Notes under the pieces: model-generated
Told to the model about the DNA's origin: nothing
What the model saw: only the letters and a program-made list of their open reading frames with translations
Database searches by the model: none
Part shown: positions 46,682 through 58,445 of the stretch, piece by piece
How positions within the stretch are numbered: the stretch's first letter is position 1
Layout: each line of letters begins with the position of its first letter
DNA from: Eustoma russellianum
Taxonomy: Eukaryota > Streptophyta > Magnoliopsida > Gentianales > Gentianaceae
DNA length: 64,000 nt
Reading direction: 5' to 3'
NCBI GenBank assembly: GCA_036186865.1
Contig: AP025047.1
Span: 24,479,056-24,543,055, forward strand
Program-made: the position numbers and the translations under genes

Positions 46682-47205
46682 TGTCAAAGTTAGTAAGCTG
46701 GAAGAGGCTGAATTGAGTTGAGGAGTTGATGAATCATGAAATAAGCTGTTTAGATTGGCAGAGGAGTTGCTGTTTTACTGAATGGGCGCGTGATCATAGT
46801 GATGAGTAGGCTGCCAACGGAGGGTGTAGCTGCAAACAATGGTTGCAGCAACTGTTCTACAGGAGAACGAAGAGGAAGCGCGGGGATTTTAAAAAAACGG
46901 TGAAATGAGGCTTTTGCCCCGTTTGGTTGCTTATGAGGCAACGGTTAAGTAAGGACTTTCTTGTAATTTCACGTGCTTTCTTCCTAAATAAAAACAGAAT
47001 GCAGCTGAGAGATGCTGCAATTCTGGTGTATCTTTTTTGACAGTTACCTCTCAATAAGAAAGCTCTCCATTGTTTTTTCAATTTTTCCTCTCCTCGATTA
47101 TCCTTCTCTTTCTTCAATTCTTAGTGTATTTGTTTGATTTCTTTGGTTTCTTGATCCTATTGTTGCAATTGGTTAATTGCATTTGTTCAATCGTTAAAAT
47201 TCACA
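46682..47205 (+). repeat. 5' LTR of element H
   Basis: Starts TGTCAAAGTTAG and ends AAAATTCACA. Confidence 0.94.
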
Positions 47206-47217
47206 TGGTATCAGAGC
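47206..47217 (+). other. Primer binding site (H)
   Basis: TGGTATCAGAGC, a perfect initiator-Met type, abutting the LTR. Confidence 0.9.
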
Positions 47218-47242
47218 GTGGTTAATGAATTTCAGAACATTC

Positions 47243-48499
47243 ATGGCTACAAACAATTCATTACCTTCTAGTTAGGGGAACAATACAGTTACTGCAGCAG
47301 TGGATCTGTCAGAGGATCCTTATTTCATTCATCCGAGTGATAATCCATCCTTGGTGTTAGTTCAGCCTGTGTTGGATGGCCAGAATTTTCATGGATGGAG
47401 CAGATGTGTGAGAAGAGCGTTGGAGGCAAAGAATAAGATGGGGTTCATTGATGGAACACTGGTGAAGCCGGCAATTGCTTAGCGCAGATACGATGCCTGG
47501 ATCAAGGCAAACAATATGGTTGCTGCCTGGTTGGTAAATTCTCTAACTCCAAATATTGCACAGAGTGTTACATGGCTAGATAATGCGTTGGACATATGTA
47601 ACGATCTAAAGCTTAGGTATGAAAATGCAGATGCATTTCGTCTTTCTGATTTGCAGGAAGAATTTTACACAATTAAGCAAGATAATGTCTCAATCACTGA
47701 ATACTACACTAAGTTGAAAGGTGTATGGGAAGAGTTGTCTGTATTGAGGTCCGTTCCTAGTTGTGTTTGTACACGTTGTTCTTGTAACATTGCAGCACAG
47801 ATTAATAGGTTTGTGGAAAATGAATGTGTGATTAAGTTCTTGAAGGGACTCAATGATGAGTTCAAAGCGGTGAAGGCTCAAGTGCTTCTCACCTCACCAT
47901 TGCCTGATCTAAAGACTGCCTTCACTATGGCTGTGAAATTAGAAAGGAAAATGAACTAATCTACTGGACAAAATACCTTTGTGAATTCACCTACGTCTGT
48001 TATGAATGTTAACCTTGTACCTAGATGAGGCAGTTGTTTTGTTTTTAGAGGAGTTAACAATAATGCTGCAGGTATGTTACCCAGGCCATTTGGCAGGGGC
48101 TTCGGTAGAGGCAATGGTAAGTTTGGCCAGACGAGCATGAAAGTCCCCTATTGTACTCATTGTAATATGACAGGGCACACTGTAGATAGGTGCTACAAGA
48201 AGCATAGATATCCCCCCGGCTTCAAGCCCAAAATTTGTGTAAATTTGTTGATTGGAGATGGTGGCAATCAGCCTTATGGAGAAGTGATGAGTCAGGCTGA
48301 CTGTGAAGGAACAGAAGTCTATGAGCTAGGAAGCGAGGATGTTGTGGGAGCCACACCTCAGATGCTGCCAGCTTTGACTCAGGATCAGTACTCTCAACTA
48401 TTGAACCTACTGCAGGAGCATCAAGAAAAGAAGAGCAGAAGTGGTTCAGAAGTCTCCATGGGCACCGCCAGTAGCCATGCCATAATGACAGAGGGCTAG
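47243..48499 (+). pseudogene. Gag of element H (broken)
   Basis: Begins MATNNSLPSS, with TAG ten codons in at about 47273. It continues through the copia gag domain (YFIHPSDNPSLVLVQP, NFHGWSRCVRRAL), a stop at 47480, RLSDLQEEFYTIKQD and CVCTRCSCNI, and a stop near 47957. It then reaches a Gly/Arg-rich stretch and a knuckle CTHCNMTGHTVDRCYKKHRYP at about 48151-48213. At least four stops interrupt what is mostly one reading direction. It is a clear homologue of Gag from G. Confidence 0.88.
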
Positions 48500-48542
48500 T
48501 GATTCTGATAAGAACTCAGGTAACTTCTGGCACCAAAACTTA

Positions 48543-51500
48543 AACGTATGTATATTGGATTCTGGAGCTAGTGATCATGTGTGCTCATGCCTTGCCTTGT
48601 TTGATTCTTATAAAACAGTTGATACCATTTTTGTAAAGCTGCCAGATAAAACCTTAGTCCAAGTCACCCACATTGGAACAGTAAGAGTGAACAATGATCT
48701 TGAACTTACCGATGTATTCTTTGTGCCTTCATTTGCATTTAATCTGATATCTCTCAGCAAGTTAACACAGTCAAATACACTATCCATCTCATTTCATTCC
48801 AACATTTGCTTGATTCAGGACCTAAAAACCAAGAAGATGATTGGTTCAACTGAAGTGAACCAAGGACTGTATCATCTTCATGGATCTCTCAAGGTCTCAA
48901 ACTCTCAGCCATATGATCCTTCTTCAGTACCAAAAGCATGTGTGGTGTCTGCATCAGATCCATTGTTGTGGCATGACAGGCTTGGAAATATGTCAAGCTC
49001 AAGAATAAAAGAAATCCAGAAAAACAATCAGAATGTACATGTTCCTGACAGTTTAGATATATGTACTGTATGCCCTTTAGCCAAACAAAAAAGACTCCCA
49101 TTTCCTGTATCAAAGTCTGTGTCCCCTACTATTTTTTTTCTTGTGCATATGGATATGTGGGGTCCTTATAGATACCCTATGTTGTACAAACAGCAGTACT
49201 TCTTGATTATCATTGATGACTATAGTAGATATTGTTGGGTCTACTTAATGAAATCTAAAGCTGAGACCAGGAACATTGTGCAAAGTTTTTGTCAATATGT
49301 TCAAATTCACTTCAAATCCCTTGTCAAGACTATTAGAAAAGACAATGGGCAAGAGTTTAATATGTCTTCCTTTTATGCTGATAAAGGCATAATACATCAG
49401 ACAAACTGTGTTCGCACACCACAGCAGAATGGTGTGGTTGAGAGAAAACACCAACACATATTATCTGTTGTTGGAGCCCTTAAGTTTCAGTCCAATGTCC
49501 CATCTTCATATTAGGGTTTTTGTGTGCAGCATGCGGTTTACCTTATCAAACTCACTCCTTCCCCTTTACTCAAGCGGAAAACTCCCCATGAACTACTCAC
49601 AACTAGCCACCTTCTTACAACCAACTCAAAATTTTTGGTTGTCTTGCGTATGCAACTGATACTCATGCACACAAAGAAAAATTTGCACCAAGGGCAAGAA
49701 AATATATTTTCCTGGGGTTCTCATACATTACCAAGGTTACATCTTACAGGACCTTGTCAACAAAGATGTTTTCATTTCAAGAGATGTAACATTTCAAGAG
49801 ACAAACTTTCCCTTCCAACATACAATGACACCTTCCAAAAACAGTTCTCCCTCAACCTCAGCCTCAGTACCTAACATCTCAGCCTCAGATTTTTCGACCC
49901 CCACAATACCTGATCTCCTTCCTACTGGCTTGACATCTGATCCTTTGAGCTCATCACCCTCACCGTCTGACGCTCTACCCGTGCCATCCACACAACCTTT
50001 TATTCAGCCATACGACTGTTCTGAATCAGCTTCACCTTCTTATTCTTCTCCGTCCACAGTCAGCTCTACATCTCCTTTGCATCAGTTGGCCTCTGGAGAC
50101 CTGATTATTGACCTGACCATACCAATAAATAATGACATCAGTGATGCAGCACCATAAAGCACCGATCTACATGCATAAGACAAAAACCATCCTACTTGCA
50201 GGATTATTAATGCCATCATCTATTTTCACAATTATCTGTGTCATCTAAAAATTCCACTTTTCCCTATCCTTTTTATGATTATATGACATTTGATCATTAT
50301 CTCCAGAATACAAAGCATATGCATTAAGTCTTGGTACACAGGTGGAGCCTAGTTCCTATATAGAAGCATCTAGCTCTCCTGCCTGGCAAGAGGCCATGGC
50401 TATAGATCTTGCAGCTTTGGAAGCTAATCAAACCTGGAATCTGGTGCCATTGCCACCAGATAAACAGGCCATTGGTTGCATGTGGGTGTATAAGGTGAAG
50501 TTAAAGTCCAATAGTGAGGTGGAGAGGTTCAAAGCCAGGTTGGTTGCAAAGGTATATACTCAGCAGTATGGAGTGGACTATCAAGACACCTTTTCACTAG
50601 TGGCAAAAATGACTACAGTTAGAGTCATCCTTGCTCTTGCAGCTAGATAAGGTTGGCATATCCATCAGTTGTATGTAAACAATGCATTTCTTCATTGGTC
50701 TTTGCATGAAGATTTTTACATGCTGTCACCCCAGGCATGTATCTCCCAGAACCAGGCCTTGTTTGTAAGTTACAGAAGTCTATGTATGGCTTGAAACAAG
50801 CCAGCATAGAGTGGAACTTTAGACTTACACAGTTCCTAGTGTCCAAGGGGTTCAGACAATCCAAATGTGACTATACTCTCTTCACCAAGAAGGTGCAGTC
50901 TTCTTTGTTGGTTTTGTTGGTTTACGTGGATGACATCATTGTCAATTGTGACAATGAGGGGGCCATTGATGATATTAAGCAAGCACTGCATGAGGAATTC
51001 AAAATTAAGGATCTTGGAGAGCTGAGATTTTTCTTAGGCATTGAGGTAGCTAGAGCCTCAGGGGGCTTTCATATTAATGAGAGGAAATATAAACTAGAAC
51101 TTCTGGAACAGATGGGTTTTTTGGGGTCCAAGCCAGATAAAAGCCCCATGGAGAGCCACGGAAGCTTGAGTCACAATGACTCTCCTTTGTTGGCAGACAA
51201 TTTCACAATACAGAAGATTGATTGGCAAGCTAATTTACTTGACTATTACTAGACCTGATATCTCATTTTCTGTGCAACAGCTCAGTCAATTTCTTGACTT
51301 TCCTACGGACAACCATTTAAAAGATGCTCATAGAGTACTGAGATATCTAAATGGGACGATTGGGCAGGGACTGTTGTTTCCAAGAGGAGGCAATTTAAGG
51401 TTGAAAGCATTTGTTGATGCAGACTGGGGGGATGTAGTGAAACCAGGAGATCCATAATAGGTTACTGTGTATATCTTGGAGATTCATTGGTGTCTTGGAA

Positions 51501-51900
51501 GGCCAAGAAGCAGGGAACAATGTCTAGATCGTCTGCGGAGGCTGAATATAGGGCTATGGCCATGGTAACTTGTGAGATACAATGGTTCATTTATCTGATG
51601 TAGGATTTAGAACTAGGAAGACCGACACCAGTTGAGTTGTTTTGTGATTGTAAGAGTGTAATATATATAGCTGAGAATCCTGTGTTTCATGAGAGAACGA
51701 AGCACATCGAAATTGATTGTCATGTAGTGAGAGACAAGGTGAAAGAGGGGTTACTGAAACTGATGCCTATACGAACAGAGCTGCAGGTTGCTGATCTATT
51801 CACTAAGGCACTTGATTCCAAGAGATTGGGGGAGCTGGTTGTAAAACTTGGAGTGCATAACATTTATACCAAGCATAGCTTGAGGGGGTGTCAAAGTTAG
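48543..51900 (+). pseudogene. Pol of element H: PR, IN, RT, RNase H (broken)
   Basis: Protease LDSGASDHVCSC at 48555; GAG-pre-integrase (LLWHDRLGNMSSS) and integrase (MDMWGPYRYP, IDDYSRYCWVYL, RTPQQNGVVERKHQHIL) are open to 49512, where a stop follows SNVPSSY. A Ser/Pro-rich spacer follows at 49825-50157. RT lies at 50342-50650 and 50737-51252 (SMYGLKQASIEW, intact LVYVDDIIV), with a TAA at 50647 and a frameshift near 50730. RNase H runs 51176-51900 (VFHERTKHIEIDCHVVRDK), with further breaks, and ends just inside the 3' LTR. Confidence 0.92.
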
Positions 51901-52411
51901 TAAGCTAGAAGAGGCTTAATTGAGTAGAGGAGTTGAGTAATCATTAAATAAGCGGTTTAGATTGGCAGAGGAGTTGCTGTTTTGCTGAATGGGCTCGTGA
52001 TCATGATGATGAGTAGGCTGCCAACGGAGGGTGTAGCTGCAAACAACGGTTGCAGCAACTGTGCTACAGGAGAACGAAGAGGAAGCGCGAGGATTTTAAA
52101 AGACGGTGAAATGACGCTTTTGCCCCTGTTGGTTGCATATGAGGCAACGGTTAAACAGGGACTTTCTTGTAATTTCACGTGCTTTCTTCCTCAATAAAAA
52201 CAGAATGCAGCTGAGAGATGCTGCAATTCTGGTGTATCTTTTTTGACGGTTACCTCTCAATAAGAAAGCTCTCCATTGTTGTTTCAGTTTTTCCTCTCCT
52301 CGATTATCCTTCTCTTTCTTCAATTCTTAGTGTATTTGTTTGATTTCTTTGATTTCTTGATCCTGTTGTTGCAATTGGTGAATTGTATTTGTTCAATCGT
52401 TAAAATTCACA
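51889..52411 (+). repeat. 3' LTR of element H
   Basis: Same ends as the 5' LTR; preceded by the polypurine tract TGAGGGGG (51881-51888). Confidence 0.94.
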
Positions 52412-52716
52412 AAGGATGACGAGGAAAGTAAAATCTAGGTGTGTAGCGCCCCGACCCGGACAGCGGAATCCAAACCGGTTCACCCGTCGTAGCTTACTGA
52501 GAAGACTACAAGACGTCTCATCTCTCGAATACACATCATCGATGACGTAAGAGAAACAAGCGCGGAAACATATCATGCCAATCTAAAACATCAACTTAAT
52601 ACGTCAAAGACAATGTAATTTCTAAAAGATCTGTATATGGTCGCAGCCATCTAAAACCTCAAACAAACTATGGAGCAGAAATATCAAAGCTATCCACATA
52701 ATGCCCACTACAAAGT

Positions 52717-52781
52717 CTAAACATCCCATTCAACCCACTCGCCGTCGTCCTCAATGAAGATCATATCGTAACTGGGTTCAT
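52717..52781 (-). CDS. Conserved LTR micro-exon of element C (3' copy)
   Basis: As in the 5' LTR except EWV for EWA. Confidence 0.55.
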
Positions 52782-53005
52782 CTGCAAGATCAAAGGCAGT
52801 ACCCTTAGCGAAAACGCTAGCAAGTACAGCAGTTTGCACGTACGTAACAACACATCGCAAATTAGATAACGCTCGTAGTCATACCACATTGACTCTCGTG
52901 ATGCATGTCAAAATATGCACTACACTACACAGTCACAAATGCATGAGCCATTTCTTTTCAAATCAGTGCAATGCATGTCACAATGTCCGGTCTCGTACTC
53001 GTAAC

Positions 53006-53285
53006 CCTGTAACGCACCCCGGATTATATTTCCATCCCGGTTAACGTTACAGGCTCGTTATGCTCCGTGATGCACCTCGGCTTATATTTCCATCCCGATT
53101 AACATCACAGACTTGTAAAACTCTACTATGCACCTCGGCTTAAATTTCCATCCCGATTAACATTGTAGAGGACTTTATACCCTGCAACGCACCCCGGCTT
53201 AAATTTCCATCCCGGTTAACGTTACAGTCTTTTGTGCCCTACAGTGCACCCCGGCTTAAATTTCCATCCCGGTTAACACTGTCGG
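53006..53285 (-). repeat. Covarying hairpin array in LTR C (3' copy)
   Basis: Copy of the array at 60366-60645; one base in the unit-1 loop (GGATTATA for GGCTTATA) and one stem base (CGTGATG for TGTGATG) differ. Confidence 0.85.
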
Positions 53286-53799
53286 TCACCTTCGCAAATC
53301 GGTGCCGAAACACCTCTCTTATCAAAACCATATGCAATGCGCGTGCCATGATGCAAGACTCATCATCTCATTCTCTTTTCTCATTCTCGTATGCAATTCA
53401 CATTCATATAAGTCATTCATGTACACATGCGCAAGTACAAACACACACGAGTTTCCACTAACTTACACGCCATCACTTAAGCTTCGACTATCGATTCAAC
53501 ACTTAGTCATGATCCTAAGATCCATAACCTAAGCCAAATATCCCTTAACCATTCCTCGTTGAACTCTCAAACACCTCGTACCTTCATCTCCTAACCCGCC
53601 TAAGTCAATCACGTTGACACTTGATTCGAGAACCCATCGAAGTCACCGACATTGGTCACCATCCTAGGTCATGTTCCCAAGACTTATGCTACCCTTAATC
53701 AGGTCTTAAGAAGTCTCTAAAGTCACCCGAAGACTCCCCGAACTTCCCTCTTTCTTCCTCTATTTTTCACAAAATTGACGGACTTCATCCCCTATACTT

Positions 53800-54010
53800 C
53801 GATCGATCGATGTCCAACTGGGGACATCGATCTCTCACTTCGATCGATCGATGTCCTTCTGAGGACATCGATCTCTCAGGCTCAACCCACATCGATCGAT
53901 CGATGTCCGTCTGGGAACATCGATCGCTCCAACCTCTTGCACATCGATCGATCGATGTCCTGCTGAGGACATCGATCTCTCCTCAACCCTTACATCGATC
54001 GATGTCTGCG
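53800..54010 (-). repeat. GATCGATG hairpin array in LTR C (3' copy)
   Basis: Same array with four full units; the fifth has been deleted, leaving ATCGATCGATGTCTGCG. Confidence 0.85.
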
Positions 54011-54610
54011 TACCCCCCAACTTTTCTCTGCGTTTTCTGCAACCACTGCAGAACCAAAAACACCACACATGTCCAACGTTAATCCACTCAATCCAATCCT
54101 AACCCCCGCTATCATTCACGCTTAATCTATAGATTCAGACACTTATACGCATACATACACGATTCAAACCTACCACGCAATCATCCAACTCCTTTAAACC
54201 CTCAAAGGTCTCATCTTTTCTCAATCCCACGCAACCACACAAGCACATCAAGAAGGAATACCGGGGTGGGGATTTGCATGATTTCACATAATCAACAACA
54301 ACAACAATTACTTTTCCATATACATTGGCCAAATCTCGAAAACAAATCACATAGATCGTATGCAAATAATTAAAGAACGAATTTACTGCACGGTGATCCA
54401 ATTTGATGACAAAATAGGCCGATTTTCTTTCGCAAATCGTAAGAACTTATAAGATGATTACTTGCCTTTGATTACTCGAGAACGGATTGAAGAACGGATG
54501 GAAGTTGAATGGAAATTCGAGACCTTCTTCTCTAGGGTTGATGGAGTCGCTTATGGGAGAGGGGCTGCGTCAGTTTTCTCTGCGTAATGAGGAAACTGAC
54601 GTTGGTCAGG

Positions 54611-54619
54611 TTTTTATAT
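54611..54619 (-). promoter_or_regulatory. TATA box of C 3' LTR
   Basis: Copy of the 5' LTR TATA box; would drive outward transcription through the 3' LTR toward lower coordinates. Confidence 0.5.
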
Positions 54620-54854
54620 GGCCAGGGTAAAGTTTGGTGTTTCTAAATTATATCTTATTTTCCTATTTTCCTTAAAGGATAAACTTAATTATTTAGTTCT
54701 AAATTAAATATAAATAAATTCTATTATTAATTCCTTCATTAATCTCTATTTAATCCTCTCATTAATGTCTAATTAATTCCCGTTGACCGTCATTAATTTC
54801 CGTAAAATCCTTCTTTGTCTTTTAATTACCCTACGGAGGGTGCGGGGCATAACA

Positions 54855-54867
54855 TTCCACCCCCCTT
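54855..54867 (-). other. Polypurine tract (C)
   Basis: AAGGGGGGTGGAA on the minus strand, abutting the 3' LTR. Confidence 0.85.
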
Positions 54868-54899
54868 ACAAAAAGTTTCGTCCTCGAAACTGGCGTACC

Positions 54900-56745
54900 T
54901 TATAGGAAAAGATGTGGATATAACTCCTTCATTTGATCCTCAAGCTCCCACGTGGCTTCGCGCTCCGTATGGTTACTCCACTGAACTTTAACATACGGAA
55001 TGACGCGTCGGCGTAGGACCTGATCTTTCCTATCCACAATCTTGATTGGATGTTCTTCGTAGGTGACATCTTCTTTCACATCCAATGGTTGAGCTTCAAG
55101 GATATGGCTCGGGTCTGATATGTATTTCCTTAGTTGGGACACATGGAACACATTATGGACTTGGGATAAACTCGGGGGTAAAGCTAGTCGGTATGCCCTT
55201 TCACCGACTTTACCAAGAACTTCGTAAGGACCAAAATATCTAGGGCTTAACTTGCCCTTCACTCCAAATCTAGCAACTCCCTTGGTTGGTGAAACTCGTA
55301 GGTAAGCCTTGTCGCCCTCCTCGAACTCCAACGGTCGTCTCTTGGTGTCAGCCCAACTTTTACTGCGATCTTGAGCCACCTTGAGTTTCTCTCTTATCAC
55401 CTTGACCTTTTCGACTGTTTGCTCGACCAACTCGGGTGCAGTGATTGTCCTTTCTCCAACTTCATCCCAACAAACCGGGGATCTACACTTACGCCCGTAC
55501 AACGCTTCGAATGGCGCCATGCCAATTGCACTGTGATAGCTGTTATTATATGAAAACTCCATTAGTTTCAACATGCTATCCCAGTTTCCTTTAAAGTCCA
55601 ACGCACATGCTCTCAACATGTCCTCCAATGTTTGGATGGTCCTCTCGGATTGTCCATCCGTTTGCGGGTGGTATGCTGTGCTCATCCTCAACTCTATACC
55701 CATAGTTTTCTGGAATGCCCTCCAGAACTTAGAGGTGAACTTGGGGTCACGGTCCGATACGATGCTGACTGGGACTCCATGTAGACTTACAATGTTATCC
55801 ACATATACATTGGATAACCTCTCGTACGAAGTACCATGTGGCATGGCTATAAAGTGAGCCGTCTTCGTTAATCGGTCCACAATTACCCAAATCATCTCGT
55901 TTCCATTGCGGGTCTTGGGTAGTCCCATTACGAAATCCATCGTCACGTGCTCCCACTTCAATTCTGGAATCTCTAGTGGTTTCATCAAACCACCAGGTCG
56001 TTGATGTTCCGCTTTGACTTGTTGGCATATCAAACATCTCTCAACATATGCCGCTATTGACCTTTCATCCCTATCCACCAATAGTTTCTTTTGAGGTCCT
56101 TATACATCTTAGTACTTCCGGGGTGGATAGACATTCTTGAGTTATGCGCTTCTCGGAGCAATTCTGTTCGGAGCTCGTCTTTACTTGGCACGCATAACCG
56201 ATTCTGGAACCATAGACTCCCATCTTCTCTCAACTGGAAATCCTTTACCGGTCCCGTGGTTAATTTGTCGCGGATCCCTTTCAGTGCCGGGTCCTCAAAC
56301 TGTGCCTCTTTGATTCTGTCTACCAAGTCTGGGCTGATAGACAAAGCTGTGAGGACATTTGCCACTGAGTCTACCAATTCCAGATCAAACTCTTCAATCT
56401 CTCTTTCCAATGGAGACTGTCTTGCGTGGCTAGACTTTCTGCTCAATGCGTCTGCCACTCTGTTGGCTTTGCCCGGATGGTAATTGATGGTCAAGTCATA
56501 GTCCTTGAGTAACTCTAACCATCTTCTTTGTCTCATATTCAACTCCTTCTGCGAGAATAGATACTTTAAGCTCTTATGATCCGTGAACACTGCACATTTC
56601 TCTCCATATAGGTAGTGTCTCCAGATCTTAAGAGCAAATACCACAGCTGCGAGTTCCAAGTCATGCGTCGGGTAGTTCTGCTCATATGGTTTCAGTTGTC
56701 TTGACGCGTATGATATGACTCGTTCATTTTGCATCAAAACACAAC
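54900..56745 (-). pseudogene. Pol exon 3 of element C: RNase H, integrase, chromodomain
   Basis: RNase H (CAVFTDHKSLKYLF, VADALSRKSSHA) and the integrase zinc-finger region (HPGSTKMYKDLKRNYWW) are in one frame to about 56065, where a one-base deletion in a run of A causes a frameshift. The other frame continues through CLICQQVKAEHQRP, the DDE core (MDFVMGLPKTRNG, VSDRDPKF, DGQSERTIQTLEDM), GPYEVLGKVG and HVSQLRKY, and a complete C-terminal chromodomain (HPIKIVDRKDQVLRRRVI to ATWELEDQM). The chromodomain is the basis for calling A, B and C chromoviruses. Integrase cannot be made in frame with RT from this copy. Confidence 0.93.
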
Positions 56746-56815
56746 CTATAAACAGAACGTTAGTTTAAGACTAGCATATGTATATACACTGCATTACTTG
56801 TAATGATGTACATAC
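56746..56815 (-). other. Intron 3 of element C (RNase H, 70 nt)
   Basis: CTAG|GTATGTAC donor, TCTGTTTATAG acceptor and AACTAACG as branch candidate about 17 nt before the AG. Removal gives KGLG|CVLMQN, matching the uninterrupted sequence of A. Same codon, phase and length as intron 3 of B. Confidence 0.85.
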
Positions 56816-58336
56816 CTAGTCCTTTCTTAGACGCGTCGCTATAGATCACGAAACCGTCGGTGCCGGAAGGTTGTGCCAACACCGGGGCTGTGGTCAATCT
56901 CTTCTTGAGCTCGGTAAAGCTCTGCTCGCATTCCGCAGTCCATTCGAACTTAGTCTTCTTCTGCGTAAGTCGACTCAATGGAACTGCTATTGTTGAGAAA
57001 CCCTCAACGAACTTCCTATAATAGCCTGCCAAGCCTAGGAAGCTTCTGACTTCGGTCACATTGGTGGGTCTTGGCCATTCAGTGATGGCTTCTATCTTTT
57101 TAGGATCCACCGAGATCCCATCTTCCGAAATCACGTGACCAAGAAAGGCCACACTCCTTAGCCAAAATTCACACTTGCTGAACTTGGCGTAGAGCTTTTG
57201 TTGTCGCAGGATTTGCAACACCACTCTTAAGTGTTCGGCGTGGGCTTGCTCATCGGGGGAGTAGACCAAGATGTCATCGATGAACACCACTACAGATTGA
57301 TCCAACTGCTCTCGAAACACAGTGTTCATCAAGTCCATAAAGGCCGCTGGGGCATTAGTTAAACCAAAAGGCATCACCAAAAATTCATAATGCCCGTATC
57401 GAGTCCGAAAAGCGGTCTTAGGGACGTCTCCCGCTTTCACAAGTAATTGATGGTACCCTTGCCGAAGGTCAATCTTTGAAAACCAACGAGCTCCTTTTAG
57501 CTGATCAAATAGATCTTCGATCCTTGGCAAAGGATATTTGTTCTTTATGGTGATCTTATTCAATTCGCGGTAATCAATACACAACCGCATGCTGCCATCT
57601 TTCTTCTTCACAAATAATACAGGAGCTCCCCAAGGTGATACACTGGGGCGAATCAACTTCTTGTCCAGCAACTCCTGAAGTTGTCCCTTAAGTTCCTTAA
57701 GTTCAGCTGGAGCCATTCTGTAGGGGGTCTTAGATATAGGTTCGGCTCCAGGAATCAGGTTGATTTCAAACTCCACTTCCCTTGATGGCGGTACTCCCGG
57801 TAAGTCGTCCGGAAATACATCCTTAAACTCGTTGATCACCTGAATTTGCTCCATAGAGGAAACTTCCTGCTTCGCATCTAGAGCATATACCATAAACCCT
57901 TCTGCTCCCTTCTGTAAGGCTTTAAAGGCCTTAATCGCTGTCAAGTATATCTTCTTTGGATCTTTGGTTATCTTGGTATTTCCTTGCACCGTGACGTCAT
58001 TCATCTCAGGGTCCTTGAGGGTTACTCGCTTGAGTTTACAATCGATATTGGCATGATTCTTGGTCAACCAATCCATGCCCAATATTATGTCAAAGTCCTT
58101 CATTGGGATTGAGACTAAGGTCACTGAGAATAGTTTCCCCTCTAATTCCAAATCACAATTCTTGTACTGATGGTGAGAAATCAGCACTTGTTCTCATGCT
58201 GCTTGCACCCTAAATGGGTTCTCAAGCCATTCGGGTAGACAGTCGAGCCCTTTTGCGAATCGCTTAGAGATGAAAGAGTGGCTAGCTCCACTATCAAATA
58301 ACACGTTGGCAGGTACTTTGTTAACTAAGATCACAC
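56816..58336 (-). pseudogene. Pol exon 2 of element C: protease, RT, start of RNase H
   Basis: Protease (LFDSGASHSFISKRF) is followed by TGA at 58194-58196, where A has GGA (Gly) after VQAA. From 58187 the frame is open through LGMDWLTKNHANIDC, DVFPDDLPGVP, RT (RPSVSPWGAP, LCIDYRELNKITIKNKYPL, DQLKGARWFSKID with no intron 2, VMPFGLTNAPAAF) and the intact catalytic box VVVFIDDILV to IYSDASKKGLG. The exon ends one base into a Gly codon at 56816. One base change is the only lesion in this exon. Confidence 0.9.
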
Positions 58337-58445
58337 CTATTCACAGGGAGTAACACATAAAAGTTTCACATAACGCACATATTCAGTTACCAACTTAGAA
58401 AACTAAAATCCAACTTAAACCACAATTATTTAACTTAGGTTGTAC
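58337..58445 (-). other. Intron 1 of element C (gag/protease junction, 109 nt)
   Basis: ACAG|GTACAACC donor, CTGTGAATAG acceptor, AACTGAAT as branch candidate. Removal joins VVTG to VILVNKVPA in phase 1, as in A and B. Confidence 0.8.

Larger units (their letters stand above)
46682..52411 (+). mobile_element. Element H: complete Ty1/copia element
   Basis: LTRs of 524 and 523 bp, perfect duplication AAGGA (46677-46681 and 52412-52416), initiator-Met PBS, a broken gag-pol and a PPT. Only 25 bp separate its right target repeat from element C. Confidence 0.95.
52442..54854 (-). repeat. 3' LTR of element C
   Basis: Same ends and plan as the 5' LTR. It lacks one 45-bp GATCGATG hairpin unit and shows only scattered substitutions. 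Confidence 0.96.

Noticed and set aside
53775..54082. Open frames rich in SIDR/IDRS in the LTRs of C (also near 61170 and 7607)
   Set aside because: They are translations of ATCGATCG palindromes, which read as SIDR on both strands; no coding constraint is seen.
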